A DNA stretch of 49,547 nucleotides, from the NCBI GenBank assembly GCA_026395795.1, contig JAPLYB010000033.1:1-49547 (forward strand), given 5' to 3'. Below the pieces are notes generated by a model. The model saw nothing but the letters and a program-made list of their open reading frames with translations. It did no database searches and had not been told where the DNA came from. The translations under genes and the position numbers were made by a program. The DNA is from Candidatus Pacearchaeota archaeon. GTDB lineage: Archaea; Nanobdellota; Nanobdellia; Pacearchaeales; UBA284. This document shows positions 38,077 to 46,053 of this stretch, piece after piece. How positions within the stretch are numbered: position 1 is the stretch's first letter; each line of letters starts with the position of its first letter.

Positions 38077-38787
38077 TCAAATTTTTCCTTCTAAATATCT
38101 CCTTCTCTTCTTTTCATCAAATCTTTCTATTGCATATCTCAACATTGTTCTTGGCATCTTTTTGTAATGTTTCTTTAAAAATTCTTCTTCTTTATCCTGA
38201 TCTCTCTTTCCTATCTCCCTTAACATCCAGCCAACTGCTTTGTGCATCAAGTCATGTTTATCGTTTGATAATATCTCGGCAATTCTTAAAGAGTCCTTAA
38301 ATTCATTATTCTTAATAAACATAAAAGTTGCAAGTACAGCAATTCTTCTTTCCCATAAATCATGAGACTTTGCAAGTTTGTATAAAATTGCCCGGTCCTT
38401 ATCTAGAAGATATGTTCCAATAATATTCGGCGCACTCAAATCGACTAGATCCCAATTATTAATATTCTTACTATTCTTCAAGTAAAAATCAAAAATCCTT
38501 TTCTTTTCTGAATTGTTCTTGCTTTTCTCAAAGGTTTTTCTTAGAACAATTAAAGCTATCTGTCTCTCTTCATGAATCTTAGAATTTAATAATTTTTGAA
38601 TGTCGTCAAAACACAAGTCAAGATATTTTTTAGCAACTTCTCTCTGACCTGCGGAGGTTAATCCAAGGAATATATCTCCTTCGCCATATTCCCCTTTTCC
38701 AGTCTTGAAATATCTTGAAAGTTGTTTTGCTTTTTCTGGATTCGCGCATCTTTCAAGCTCCTTTTTCAAGTCATTCGCATCTAACAT
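38077..38787 (-). CDS. AlkD-like DNA alkylation repair protein
   Basis: This 236-aa HEAT-like repeat protein has LKKELERCANPEKAKQLSRYFKTGKGEYGEGDIFLGL in pieces, then NWDLVDLSAPNIIG, WERRIAVLATFMFI and HDLMHKAVGWMLREIG. These are conserved in AlkD: an aromatic and an acidic residue (W/D near 'NWDLVD') line the site that removes alkylated bases without flipping. It lies between Cbf5 and a surface-protein gene and is monocistronic. Confidence 0.88.
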   Translation of the reverse strand: MLDANDLKKELERCANPEKAKQLSRYFKTGKGEYGEGDIFLGLTSAGQREVAKKYLDLCFDDIQKLLNSKIHEERQIALIVLRKTFEKSKNNSEKKRIFDFYLKNSKNINNWDLVDLSAPNIIGTYLLDKDRAILYKLAKSHDLWERRIAVLATFMFIKNNEFKDSLRIAEILSNDKHDLMHKAVGWMLREIGKRDQDKEEEFLKKHYKKMPRTMLRYAIERFDEKKRRRYLEGKI

Positions 38788-38919
38788 GAGAATCTAAAGA
38801 ATCTAGTGTTTAAAAAACTAAAGAAAAAAAGAAAGGGGATTTATAATTTTTGATAATTTGTTACCCCTATAAAATGATTAGAAGAAATAATTTATAAACT
38901 CTATTTTCTTACGAGAAGG

Positions 38920-39534
38920 ATGAACAAGCAATATTCCCCCATACTTAAGTCTACAAGTCTTTGGAATATAGTAAAAGGCAAAGTTAGTAACGCATATCAC
39001 ACATTCTCATATGGACTTTCTCAATTTAGTGATGCTTTAGCAGCTGATCCCTTGAGAACTACTGGAACAGCAGGTTTGATTGCTTTAGGTTTGGTTGCTT
39101 TAATTGAATGCGATGCACCAACTAAGCCAAAAGTTGCGGGGGCTAACCCAACACCGCAGTACTCTGATTTTAATCAAAAATCTAAATTTGGGCCATATAT
39201 TATTGAATCAGATGTTGATAGTTCTTCTAATGAATATTGTCGTTCCTTAGCCATAGGTGATTCTGGGTCTAATGAAGAGAAAGTTAAAGTCGTCTGCATA
39301 ACGGATAAAGAAGGGAGATTAAGATTAATTGGAGTAGAATATCCCCAACTTACTGCCCCAACTCCAACCTGGATGCTATGGTCGGGAAAAAATCCACAAG
39401 AACTTATATACTTAGAACTACCCGAAGTAAAAGGAGTAATTCAACCAGATATTTATGATATTTTAAGAAAGTCTGGGGGATTTAGGCAAGATAGTACGAA
39501 TCATAGTAAAGCAGTTAAATCTAGTAGAAAGTAA
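38920..39534 (+). CDS. Unknown membrane-anchored protein, 204 aa
   Basis: One hydrophobic segment (TGTAGLIALGLVALIEC, about residues 48-64) ends in a cysteine that could be a lipid-anchor site. A mostly polar outer region with four cysteines follows. No family recognised. It has a leaderless start, with TTTATAAA 29 nt upstream. It is convergent with the Cys-rich surface protein. Confidence 0.55.
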   Translation: MNKQYSPILKSTSLWNIVKGKVSNAYHTFSYGLSQFSDALAADPLRTTGTAGLIALGLVALIECDAPTKPKVAGANPTPQYSDFNQKSKFGPYIIESDVDSSSNEYCRSLAIGDSGSNEEKVKVVCITDKEGRLRLIGVEYPQLTAPTPTWMLWSGKNPQELIYLELPEVKGVIQPDIYDILRKSGGFRQDSTNHSKAVKSSRK

Positions 39535-39604
39535 ATATCTACTCTATTATTTTCTTGAATTGAAAAATTTAAAAAAATAAAAAATAAAAATTTTTTAGTG
39601 TTTA

Positions 39605-40609
39605 TTAATATTTGGCTTTGCAATCACAGTGGTCTACAGTTTCATATCCTCCAGCATTATGATTACACATCTCTTCCCAGTGACGCTCACAACTATAAGA
39701 GCCTACCATGCAGTAATAGTCTGAATTGCAACGTGTGGCACATGCGCCATATCCCTCACAGTGATCACTACATGCATTTCCCGAGTCATAGTTAAGGTAA
39801 CCACAATTTCTTGGTGGACCGCCATCCATCACTCCTCCGTAAAATCTATTCAAATCATATAAAACACCTGTTCCAGATATACATGCACCGTCCTTACAAC
39901 CGTCAATGCAGAACCATGTCGCTCTTCTTCCTCTACCAGTGGAATCACAATAGAACTCATCTAAAGTCTTAGAAGAATTAGTTACATTCTTCATATCACT
40001 CAAAGTATTCCAACAAGTATCGATGTACTTTGTACCATTGTAAGTCATATTTCCAGGAATATATACCATTATTCCGCCATCACTATCTGTACAATTGGTT
40101 CCGTTTCCAGCAAATGTTAAAGCTCCTCCACTGCTTGAACTACTTAATGTAGCGTTGTATTTTCTCACACAAGCTCCATTTGAACATTGTCCTGTACTCT
40201 CATTAAGATTCGCACAATTCATATTAATTCCTGCACATTTTCTTTGATAGTTACAGTAATATTCAAAACAAGTAGTTGTACTATTACAAAAATCCCATTT
40301 ACTCACATTTGTGGTTGAATCTATACAATACCCTCTTATAAAATACTGATCAGGCCATGTTAAACTTCCGTCACTATCATAGCAGGTAGCATTTAATGCA
40401 GAGATATCACTTGTTCCTCCGCTAGAACTAGAAGTTGAAAATATTGCTTGTCCTGTCAAGTTTCCATATGTCATAAATCCTAAAGTGAAAAGGAATATTG
40501 CTCCGAATACAATGCTAGCAACTGCAAACACTGGCGTACCTTGTTTTGGCATCGCACTTGGCATTGGTGCATTATATCTTCCAGAAACCTTCTTTTTTGA
40601 TTTTTTCAT
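39605..40609 (-). CDS. Cys-rich glycoprotein-like surface protein
   Basis: This 334-aa protein has a basic N-terminus, a membrane segment (VFAVASIVFGAIFLFTLGFM, residues about 28-48), a Ser/Gly stalk and about 33 cysteines in an outer region with many N-x-S/T sequons. The motif C-DSDG occurs twice (CYDSDGSLTWPDQY and CTDSDGGIMVYIPG), a repeated Cys-rich module common in DPANN surface proteins. The function is likely cell-surface structure or adhesion. A strong AAAGGGGG site lies 10 nt before the ATG, so it has a leader. Confidence 0.7.
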   Translation of the reverse strand: MKKSKKKVSGRYNAPMPSAMPKQGTPVFAVASIVFGAIFLFTLGFMTYGNLTGQAIFSTSSSSGGTSDISALNATCYDSDGSLTWPDQYFIRGYCIDSTTNVSKWDFCNSTTTCFEYYCNYQRKCAGINMNCANLNESTGQCSNGACVRKYNATLSSSSSGGALTFAGNGTNCTDSDGGIMVYIPGNMTYNGTKYIDTCWNTLSDMKNVTNSSKTLDEFYCDSTGRGRRATWFCIDGCKDGACISGTGVLYDLNRFYGGVMDGGPPRNCGYLNYDSGNACSDHCEGYGACATRCNSDYYCMVGSYSCERHWEEMCNHNAGGYETVDHCDCKAKY

Positions 40610-40734
40610 TTGTTTAACCCCCTTTCAATTTCTTTAAAAAAATATTATCTATGTTGTATCTAAAAGAAAGGGATTTATATATTTATCTTTGACGAATATA
40701 AATGTGTAAAGGGAATTTCAGAAAAAATCTAATT

Positions 40735-41301
40735 TTACTTTCCTGTTTGCATCTTGTGAACGTGTTGTCTCTCAACTTTCCCGCCCTTCAAGTGATCTGT
40801 TTTAACTTCGTGCTTCTGAACTTCGTTATGTAATGCTTTTTCCTTTTCTTTTTCTTCTTTCTCTTTTAAAAGTTCTTCCTCTGTTTTTTTCTCTTTCTTC
40901 TCTTCTTTTTTAGTTTCTTTCTTTTCCTTAACTGCTGTTTTTCTCTTAGCTTCTTTTTCCATTTTCTTCTTAAAAAAAGCATCTTCTGCTTTGAAATTTT
41001 TAGGTAAACCAATAAATTCAGCATAAACTATTCCATTAGAATCTTTTGTTGCTTTTACAGTAATTTTGTGCGGAGGACTTTTAATTCCTCTTGACCACAA
41101 TGCCTTGTTCAACCAAGAGTCTAATTTTACTTTTGAAAGATTTCGATCTTCAACCTTCATATGTTTAGCTAAAAACTCTTTAACAAGTCTTACTGCTTTC
41201 TTGGCTCTTCTATGCTGTGGGGCCTTTAACCATCCTCTTCTCAAAGGAATAACATAAGTTCTTTCCAAAACCTTTTCAGCTTTCTTTTCTTTTTCTGCCA
41301 T
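40735..41301 (-). CDS. rpl31e: 50S ribosomal protein L31e with long charged tail
   Basis: This 188-aa protein has an L31e core in the first 110 residues (RTYVIPLRRGWLKAPQHRRAKKA, KVKLDSWLNKALWSRGIKSPP). A C-terminal extension of about 75 residues is almost all Lys and Glu with His-rich end (KVERQHVHKMQTGK). Typical archaeal L31e is about 80-95 residues. It is followed by L39e upstream in the same strand cluster. Confidence 0.93.
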   Translation of the reverse strand: MAEKEKKAEKVLERTYVIPLRRGWLKAPQHRRAKKAVRLVKEFLAKHMKVEDRNLSKVKLDSWLNKALWSRGIKSPPHKITVKATKDSNGIVYAEFIGLPKNFKAEDAFFKKKMEKEAKRKTAVKEKKETKKEEKKEKKTEEELLKEKEEKEKEKALHNEVQKHEVKTDHLKGGKVERQHVHKMQTGK

Positions 41302-41409
41302 TTTTTAGTTTTTTAATTAATCTTTAATATTTATTTAATCAACAAGATAAGTTATTTTTATTGACGTTGTTTTTATCTTTTTTATCAACTTTTATAATTA
41401 TAAATTTCT

Positions 41410-41652
41410 CTAGTATTTCTTCTTTATTCTGCCAGGTTTAAACTCAACATTTGGTCTTCTCTTGGCATTTGTTTTTATTTTGGTTTTAATTGAAGTTCTT
41501 CTCCATGATCTCTTGACTCTAGTTAAGTAAGAAGGATGAACTCTTTTTCCTTTTCCACAAGCTTTAGGAATAACCCAGAATGGGGCCCACTTTGTTCTTC
41601 TGCCTTGCTTTCCGAGTCTTAATTTGCTTGTTATGTGTTTTTTCTTTGCCAT
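41410..41652 (-). CDS. rpl39e: 50S ribosomal protein L39e with C-terminal extension
   Basis: This 80-aa protein has KLRLGKQGRRTKWAPFWVIPKACGKG and HPSYLTRVKRSWRRTSIK, the L39e core with the WRRT motif. The typical length is 51, so it carries a longer middle and about 25 extra C-terminal residues (NAKRRPNVEFKPGRIKKKY). ATG 41652 abuts a double-hairpin element, whose GGGGTTTTT sits just before the start. Confidence 0.85.
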   Translation of the reverse strand: MAKKKHITSKLRLGKQGRRTKWAPFWVIPKACGKGKRVHPSYLTRVKRSWRRTSIKTKIKTNAKRRPNVEFKPGRIKKKY

Positions 41653-41705
41653 ATTTAAAAACCCCGGGGTTTTTGACACGCCAAAAATCTTCTGATTTTT
41701 TAGCG
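41653..41705. repeat. Double-hairpin element, copy 11
   Basis: Reading toward L39e: CGCT, AAAAATC-AGAA-GATTTTT, GGCGTGTC, then the perfect 18-bp palindrome AAAAACCCCGGGGTTTTT (41657-41674), ending against the start codon. The terminal AGCAT has decayed to AAATAT. It matches copy 10 without the nested insertion. The TTATAAAC box (about 41712-41722) places the leader start inside it. Confidence 0.85.
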
Positions 41706-41850
41706 TTTTTCAGTTTATAATCTTTATAATGTAAGATTTAATTTATTTTTATTGATGTTTTAAATTGATAACAATAAATGTTTGGTTTAACTTATAAATT
41801 GCCCATATTTTAATTGACGTTTCTATTTTTTTATACGAATTTAAACTTAT

Positions 41851-42120
41851 TTATGCTTTAAATTTATATGTTTTTTTGCCTTTCTGTATTTCAATTAATA
41901 TTTCTCTAAACTCATTATCAGACAATACTTGTCTAAGCTGACCCATCTGAACTGCCTGAGCAACAATTGCGATTGCTTTTATTGCTGTTTCGGGATGAGC
42001 TGTTTTCAAATTTCCGTATCTTGAAATGGATTCTTTGCTCATCATGGGTTTGGCGATCTTCTCTAAAGCCATAACTTGTTGTGCCATTTGTTCATACTGA
42101 TCTTCTTCGGCACCATCCAT
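41851..42120 (-). CDS. PDCD5/TFAR19-family DNA-binding protein
   Basis: This 89-aa protein has the family pattern ALEKIAKPMMSKESISRYGNLKTAHPETA, KAIAIVAQAVQMGQLRQVLSDNEFREIL and a basic C-terminus. It is shorter than most archaeal members at the N-terminus. Its cellular role in archaea is unclear; it binds nucleic acid and is commonly next to S19e, as here. It follows S19e by 24 nt. Confidence 0.88.
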   Translation of the reverse strand: MDGAEEDQYEQMAQQVMALEKIAKPMMSKESISRYGNLKTAHPETAIKAIAIVAQAVQMGQLRQVLSDNEFREILIEIQKGKKTYKFKA

Positions 42121-42144
42121 GTTGTTATTAATGAAAATGATAAT

Positions 42145-42597
42145 TTACTTTTTATTTAGCAATTCTTTTGCAATATTTTCTAAAAAACTAACCCCTTGTT
42201 TAGTTAATCTTTTCCCTGCTTTCTTATCTTTAACTACTTCAACAATTCCTGCTTTTGCAGCTTGCTGCAAGATCACTCTGATAACCTTTCCAGAAGATTT
42301 GTAAAATTTTTCTGGTCTCATTCCTCTATTCTTTCTAGAACCGTATTTTGTTCTCAATCTAGAGACGCCAACAACTCCTTTGACATAAGCTGTTCTCAAA
42401 ATAGAAGCAGCACGAACATACCACCAATCTTCTCTATCAGGAACTCTTTCTTTGCTTCTTCCTGTTTTGACATATCCTGCCCATTCAGGCATTTTAAATT
42501 CTTCAAGACTTTCTAATTTCTTTGCTAAAGCATCAATGAAAATTTGCGCATCAATCTCGTGCACAAGGCCTTCTGGTTTCTCTATTTTTATTTCCAT
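42145..42597 (-). CDS. rps19e: 30S ribosomal protein S19e
   Basis: This 150-aa winged-helix-like protein has MPEWAGYVKTGRSKERVPDREDWWYVRAASILRT in sections, KGVVGVSRLRTKYGSRKNRGM and the C-terminal LTKQGVSFLENIAKEL. These are diagnostic. It has a role in the late steps of 16S rRNA processing and the head of the 30S subunit. One base separates it from the CRM-domain gene upstream; PDCD5 follows. Confidence 0.96.
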   Translation of the reverse strand: MEIKIEKPEGLVHEIDAQIFIDALAKKLESLEEFKMPEWAGYVKTGRSKERVPDREDWWYVRAASILRTAYVKGVVGVSRLRTKYGSRKNRGMRPEKFYKSSGKVIRVILQQAAKAGIVEVVKDKKAGKRLTKQGVSFLENIAKELLNKK

Positions 42598-42598
42598 T

Positions 42599-42901
42599 TT
42601 ATTTCTTTGTTGTTTTTGTCTTTACTCTGTTCTTTTCACTGGACTTTTTGATTTTTTTGATTATTATCGTGAACCCTATAATCCTAGTTATAAACTTTCT
42701 GTTTTCGTTCTCTGTTCTTTTATCTAAACCCACACGCAACCCTTCAGCAATCTGTTTTATCTCTTCTCGGTCTCTTGTACAGGTTTTCAGGACTGATAAT
42801 TTAATAAGCCCATGGTTTTTAAATGTTTTTGATAAGCTATCTAGAAATCCCTCGCTAAGACCTTTTTTTCCCATCTGTAGCATTAAAATTGTTGTCTTCA
42901 T
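42599..42901 (-). CDS. CRM/YhbY-domain RNA-binding protein
   Basis: This 100-aa protein has LQMGKKGLSEGFLDSLSKTFKNHGLIKLSVL (in pieces) and TCTRDREEIKQIAEGLR, the YhbY pattern 'vGK.Gl........i...L..h.liKvk.l'. The G-K-K-G loop is the GxxG RNA-binding element. YhbY associates with pre-50S particles. A basic tail ends the protein. It overlaps NFACT-R by 4 nt and precedes S19e by one base. Confidence 0.8.
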   Translation of the reverse strand: MKTTILMLQMGKKGLSEGFLDSLSKTFKNHGLIKLSVLKTCTRDREEIKQIAEGLRVGLDKRTENENRKFITRIIGFTIIIKKIKKSSEKNRVKTKTTKK

Positions 42902-43347
42902 TCCAAAGCCTCCTTTAACAATTGATCTTTCTTTTCTCTTTTTTCGAAATCTCCCAGGACTTTCTTCTTTATAATCACCTTTTTGAACTTCTTTACTCCA
43001 AAAGCTCCCAAGTTCATGCCTTTCTCCTTAAATATGTCTTTTTTAAGAAAAACATGGATTTCAACATCTCCATGACTCTTCTTCCAATCTCTTGAGTATT
43101 TCGCACAGAATACAGCAGCTTCTTTTATGTCTTTGACACTAGACTTCTCCTCCCCCTTTATATTAACAAAAGGGCTTCCAGCAGCTTTTGTGTGCAATAC
43201 TGTTTCTCCTGATTCAGCTTGCCACACAAGTGCTTCATTTTGTTCTGCATCTTTTCCAGCAAGCATCACTCTTCCAGATGATGTAAATGCTTGTCTAAAC
43301 TTTACTTCTTTCATATCTTTAATTTTTCGTTTTGTTAGATCTGCCAT
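42898..43347 (-). CDS. Stand-alone NFACT-R (DUF814) domain protein
   Basis: This 149-aa protein has VKFRQAFTSSGRVMLAGKDAEQNEALVW, then HTKAAGSPFVNIKG and AAVFCAKYSRDWKK, the RNA-binding domain otherwise found in RqcH/NFACT proteins that rescue stalled ribosomes. Here it is free-standing, without NFACT-N or coiled coil. It heads an operon with the CRM protein, S19e and PDCD5 (4-nt overlap with CRM). The role in ribosome quality control is inferred. Confidence 0.75.
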   Translation of the reverse strand: MADLTKRKIKDMKEVKFRQAFTSSGRVMLAGKDAEQNEALVWQAESGETVLHTKAAGSPFVNIKGEEKSSVKDIKEAAVFCAKYSRDWKKSHGDVEIHVFLKKDIFKEKGMNLGAFGVKKFKKVIIKKKVLGDFEKREKKDQLLKEALE

Positions 43348-43398
43348 GTTTTAGTAAGAAAAAGGCTGTTTTAAAATTAACTAAATGGTTCTTAGACA

Positions 43399-44232
43399 TT
43401 AAAGTTTCTTAACTCTTTGTCCTTCACTCGTATCTTCAACACGATATCCTAATTCATAGATTTTTTGTCTTATCTGGTCAGAGAGTTTGAAATTCTTGTT
43501 TTTTCTAGCCAACTCTCTTTCTTTCATCAACAACCTTATGCTTTCTGGGATCTCGGTCTTATCTTGTTGTACATTGTCTAAACCAAGTCCGAATACTTGA
43601 TCAAATTCTAGAATTAGGGCATACTTATCATTATTGCTTAGATTATCACTTCTTAATATCTGCCAAAAGAATGCAAGAGCCTGGGGAACATTTAAATCAT
43701 CATTAATTATCTTTCGAAATTGTTTCTTATATTCAACAGTCCCTTCCCCACACATCTCTCTTCTTTCAAGATTTTGTTTTATCTCAATCACTTTATTCTT
43801 TAATGTATTGAATGTTTTTTGAGCAGCATCCATGTTCTGCCAGGAAAAAATAAGTTCATTTCTATAATGGGCAGTTAAACACAAATATCTATACGCGAGA
43901 GGTTCATATTTTCTTTCAATTAGAGTTTGCAACGTTATGAAATTTCCAGTTGATTTAGACATTTTTTCAACTTCTCCAAAATCCTCTTGCCCCGTATTCT
44001 CTTGTTTTTTCTCCTTGCCCATAACAAGGAAGTTTCCATGCAACCAATAATTAACCCATTTCTTGCCTGTTGCAGCCTCGCTTTGCGCAATTTCATTTGT
44101 ATGATGCACCGGAATATGATCTATCCCTCCACAATGAATATCGAAATGTTCTCCGAGATACTTCATCGACATTGCCGAGCATTCTATATGCCAGCCAGGC
44201 CAACCGGTAATTTTAAGTTTAATTTTTTTCAT
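43399..44232 (-). CDS. cysS: Cysteinyl-tRNA synthetase, C-terminal piece
   Basis: This 277-aa fragment begins MKKIKLKI and then TGWPGWHIECSAMS, entering CysRS in the middle of the catalytic domain. It has zinc-ligand Cys18, H43/H44 and E47 (VHHTNE), KMSKS at 90-94, and the whole helical anticodon-binding part. The N-terminal 8 residues are foreign to the family. An ATG at 44244 four codons upstream is an alternative. The start lies inside the end of the endonuclease gene (14-26 nt overlap). Confidence 0.93.
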   Translation of the reverse strand: MKKIKLKITGWPGWHIECSAMSMKYLGEHFDIHCGGIDHIPVHHTNEIAQSEAATGKKWVNYWLHGNFLVMGKEKKQENTGQEDFGEVEKMSKSTGNFITLQTLIERKYEPLAYRYLCLTAHYRNELIFSWQNMDAAQKTFNTLKNKVIEIKQNLERREMCGEGTVEYKKQFRKIINDDLNVPQALAFFWQILRSDNLSNNDKYALILEFDQVFGLGLDNVQQDKTEIPESIRLLMKERELARKNKNFKLSDQIRQKIYELGYRVEDTSEGQRVKKL

Positions 44233-45130
44233 TTTTAACACCATTTAAAATATCCAAAAATTTATTATTTTTTATTAAATTTATTTCCTTTTTACCAACA
44301 AGAAAAACATCAAAACCTTTGCTTTTTATTCCATCCATCTTATCTTTTGTCTTCTGAGTTTTAAATTCAGCATTGCTTTTCACTTCAATTATTAGGTTCT
44401 TTGAGGGGATAAAAAAGTCTGGAATTGTAACTGCTTCCCTCTTTCTTTCAGTATCCCAATAAGGGATTTTTTTTGTTTCATATTCCCAATCTAATTTGTT
44501 CTTATCTAAAAATTCAGCTACTTCCCCCTCCCAATAAGATCTTAGATTCAATTTACCATATGGGACTTTTTTCCAACTAGGAGACAGTTTGATTTTACCA
44601 GATTTAATGCCTTCGATGAGACTCTTCGAAACTTTTTTTGCAATTTGTCTTTTTTGTACTTCACTCATATTTTGAACGGGGAGTTTTCCTTGTTCTCCTA
44701 AAAGTCTTAATGTTTTAGATATTTTTTCGAATCTTTTCTTCCTTTTTTCATGACTTTCTAATTGTATAGGGTGCTTTCCAGCAATCCACAGGCGATTAAG
44801 GGCGATTGAAACATTTTTTCTTCTTTTTTCTTTCAACTCCTTAGATTCTGTTTGTTGGGGAAGCAGGTTCATTTCTCCTTTTTTCTTTAAAGTAATAGAA
44901 CATTTTTTGTTTCTTTCTTGAGAATGATTTTTAGCACAAATAATTGGGTTTTGCATCGGATTTTTTTCATTTTTGGACTCTTCTAGTCTAAACTTTGAAA
45001 TAGATCTGCCCCTCTTTTGTTCTATCTGGGGACATGCAACTCCAAATCTATTTCCGGATTTCCATTTTACTTTGCACCATCCATGATATACTGCTTTACC
45101 ACCACACTCGCCCTTGCATAATTCAGACAT
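44219..45130 (-). CDS. Homing-endonuclease-like gene splitting cysS
   Basis: This 303-aa protein has an N-terminal zinc-finger-like part (C5, C9, C19, C33) followed by [14 protein letters not shown]. Helical, basic NUMOD-like repeats follow: [26 protein letters not shown] and [14 protein letters not shown]-terminal PD-(D/E)xK-type nuclease domain has [18 protein letters not shown] with E203, PDFF (237-238) and IIEVKS (249-251). Phage homing endonucleases share this layout. A Shine-Dalgarno-like GGAGGTGGAGG stands directly before the ATG. The start overlaps the cysS N-piece stop by 8 nt. It is richer in Lys than most neighbours. Confidence 0.8.
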   Translation of the reverse strand: MSELCKGECGGKAVYHGWCKVKWKSGNRFGVACPQIEQKRGRSISKFRLEESKNEKNPMQNPIICAKNHSQERNKKCSITLKKKGEMNLLPQQTESKELKEKRRKNVSIALNRLWIAGKHPIQLESHEKRKKRFEKISKTLRLLGEQGKLPVQNMSEVQKRQIAKKVSKSLIEGIKSGKIKLSPSWKKVPYGKLNLRSYWEGEVAEFLDKNKLDWEYETKKIPYWDTERKREAVTIPDFFIPSKNLIIEVKSNAEFKTQKTKDKMDGIKSKGFDVFLVGKKEINLIKNNKFLDILNGVKNEKN

Positions 45131-45986
45131 CCTCCACCTCCAATATCTCTACACTTGAATTTTTTTCAGCAATTTCCTTTAAATGATTATATTCCTCATC
45201 AGAAACTATCATTTCATCAACAAAATCCCATCTTAACAAATGCCCTTTAAATTTTGATCCCTGTAAAGAGAACCATAATACAAAATCTCTTGGGTTTTTC
45301 TTTTCAGAATCTTTTTCAACTCTTGCTCTTCCCCTTGATTCATTCTTAAGATCAAGCATTGCTAGTTTTCCATATTTTTTGAATTTTGCAGTGTTAAAAT
45401 AAACATTTCCATTCTTTCCAATATAAGTGTATCCTTTTTCTTCCAGTTTCTTAATCAAAGAGATTTGATCAGAAATATGCTCTGTTGCCTTACACCATAA
45501 ATCTGGTGGAACAATATTAAGATACTTCAAATCATTCTTAAACGCAGCAGTATAATAACTCGCAATCTCTTGAGGACTTTTATGTTCTCTCTCTGCTCCT
45601 AACTCAATCTTATCTTCTCCAGCATCTTCGTCGCTTGTCAGGTGTCCAACATCAGTTATATTCATTATATGCTGAGTGTTAAAACCATTGTATTTCAGCA
45701 CCCTCTTCAAAATATCTTCAAAAACATATGTCCTAAGGTTTCCGATGTGAGCATAGTTATACACGGTCAGCCCACAAGTGTACATTCCAACATAACCTGG
45801 TTTGATTGATTTGAACACTTCTTTCTTTCTTGTTAGTGTATTAAAAAGTTTAAGTTGGTCTTCAGTTTCTTCCTTATGCACAACTACTTTTGACTTTCCT
45901 TGTTTCTTCTTTATCTTCTTAACAGCATTCACGGCTTTTACTTCCTTTTTCTTCACGACCTTCTTTATCGTTTTTTTAATTGCCAT
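45123..45986 (-). CDS. cysS: Cysteinyl-tRNA synthetase, N-terminal piece
   Basis: This 287-aa fragment has a Lys-rich extension (about 45 residues), then CysRS proper: [20 protein letters not shown] with zinc-ligand C71 and HIGN (80-83), [15 protein letters not shown] and DFVLWF. It runs to LLRWD, where the family should continue SPWGxGxPGWHIEC. Instead a 34-residue unrelated tail ([20 protein letters not shown]...) leads to a stop. ATG 45986 follows TTATATTT by 27 nt; the frame opens at a TTG upstream. HIGH and KMSKS motifs lie in different proteins. Confidence 0.93.
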   Translation of the reverse strand: MAIKKTIKKVVKKKEVKAVNAVKKIKKKQGKSKVVVHKEETEDQLKLFNTLTRKKEVFKSIKPGYVGMYTCGLTVYNYAHIGNLRTYVFEDILKRVLKYNGFNTQHIMNITDVGHLTSDEDAGEDKIELGAEREHKSPQEIASYYTAAFKNDLKYLNIVPPDLWCKATEHISDQISLIKKLEEKGYTYIGKNGNVYFNTAKFKKYGKLAMLDLKNESRGRARVEKDSEKKNPRDFVLWFSLQGSKFKGHLLRWDFVDEMIVSDEEYNHLKEIAEKNSSVEILEVEDV

Positions 45987-46053
45987 TTTAATGAGATTTA
46001 TAGTTAAATATAACAAAGAAAACAAACTTAAAAATTTATCTTAATACAAGAAA

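Noticed and set aside
41657-41674. 18-bp perfect palindrome as a protein operator for rpl39e
   Set aside because: It is the right-hand hairpin of a double-hairpin element and has its counterpart upstream of S28e, so the family explanation is simpler.
2647-41705. Double hairpins as simple intrinsic terminators
   Set aside because: Archaeal termination uses T-runs. Several copies lie upstream of promoters or in leaders, and the paired inverted layout with conserved ends is not explained by termination.
2647-41705. CRISPR array
   Set aside because: The repeats are dispersed over 39 kb, not tandem with uniform spacers, and no cas gene is present.
44200-45210. Group I or group II intron in cysS
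   Set aside because: Almost all of the intervening DNA is coding, with about 75 bases before and 15 after the ORF, too little for a catalytic core. I found no convincing bulge-helix-bulge either, though an RNA test is needed to exclude splicing.
43399-45986. Intein in cysteinyl-tRNA synthetase
   Set aside because: The frame is not continuous: there is a stop after the N-piece and a frame change on each side. There is no block A (Cys/Ser start) at the junction and no His-Asn before the C-piece.
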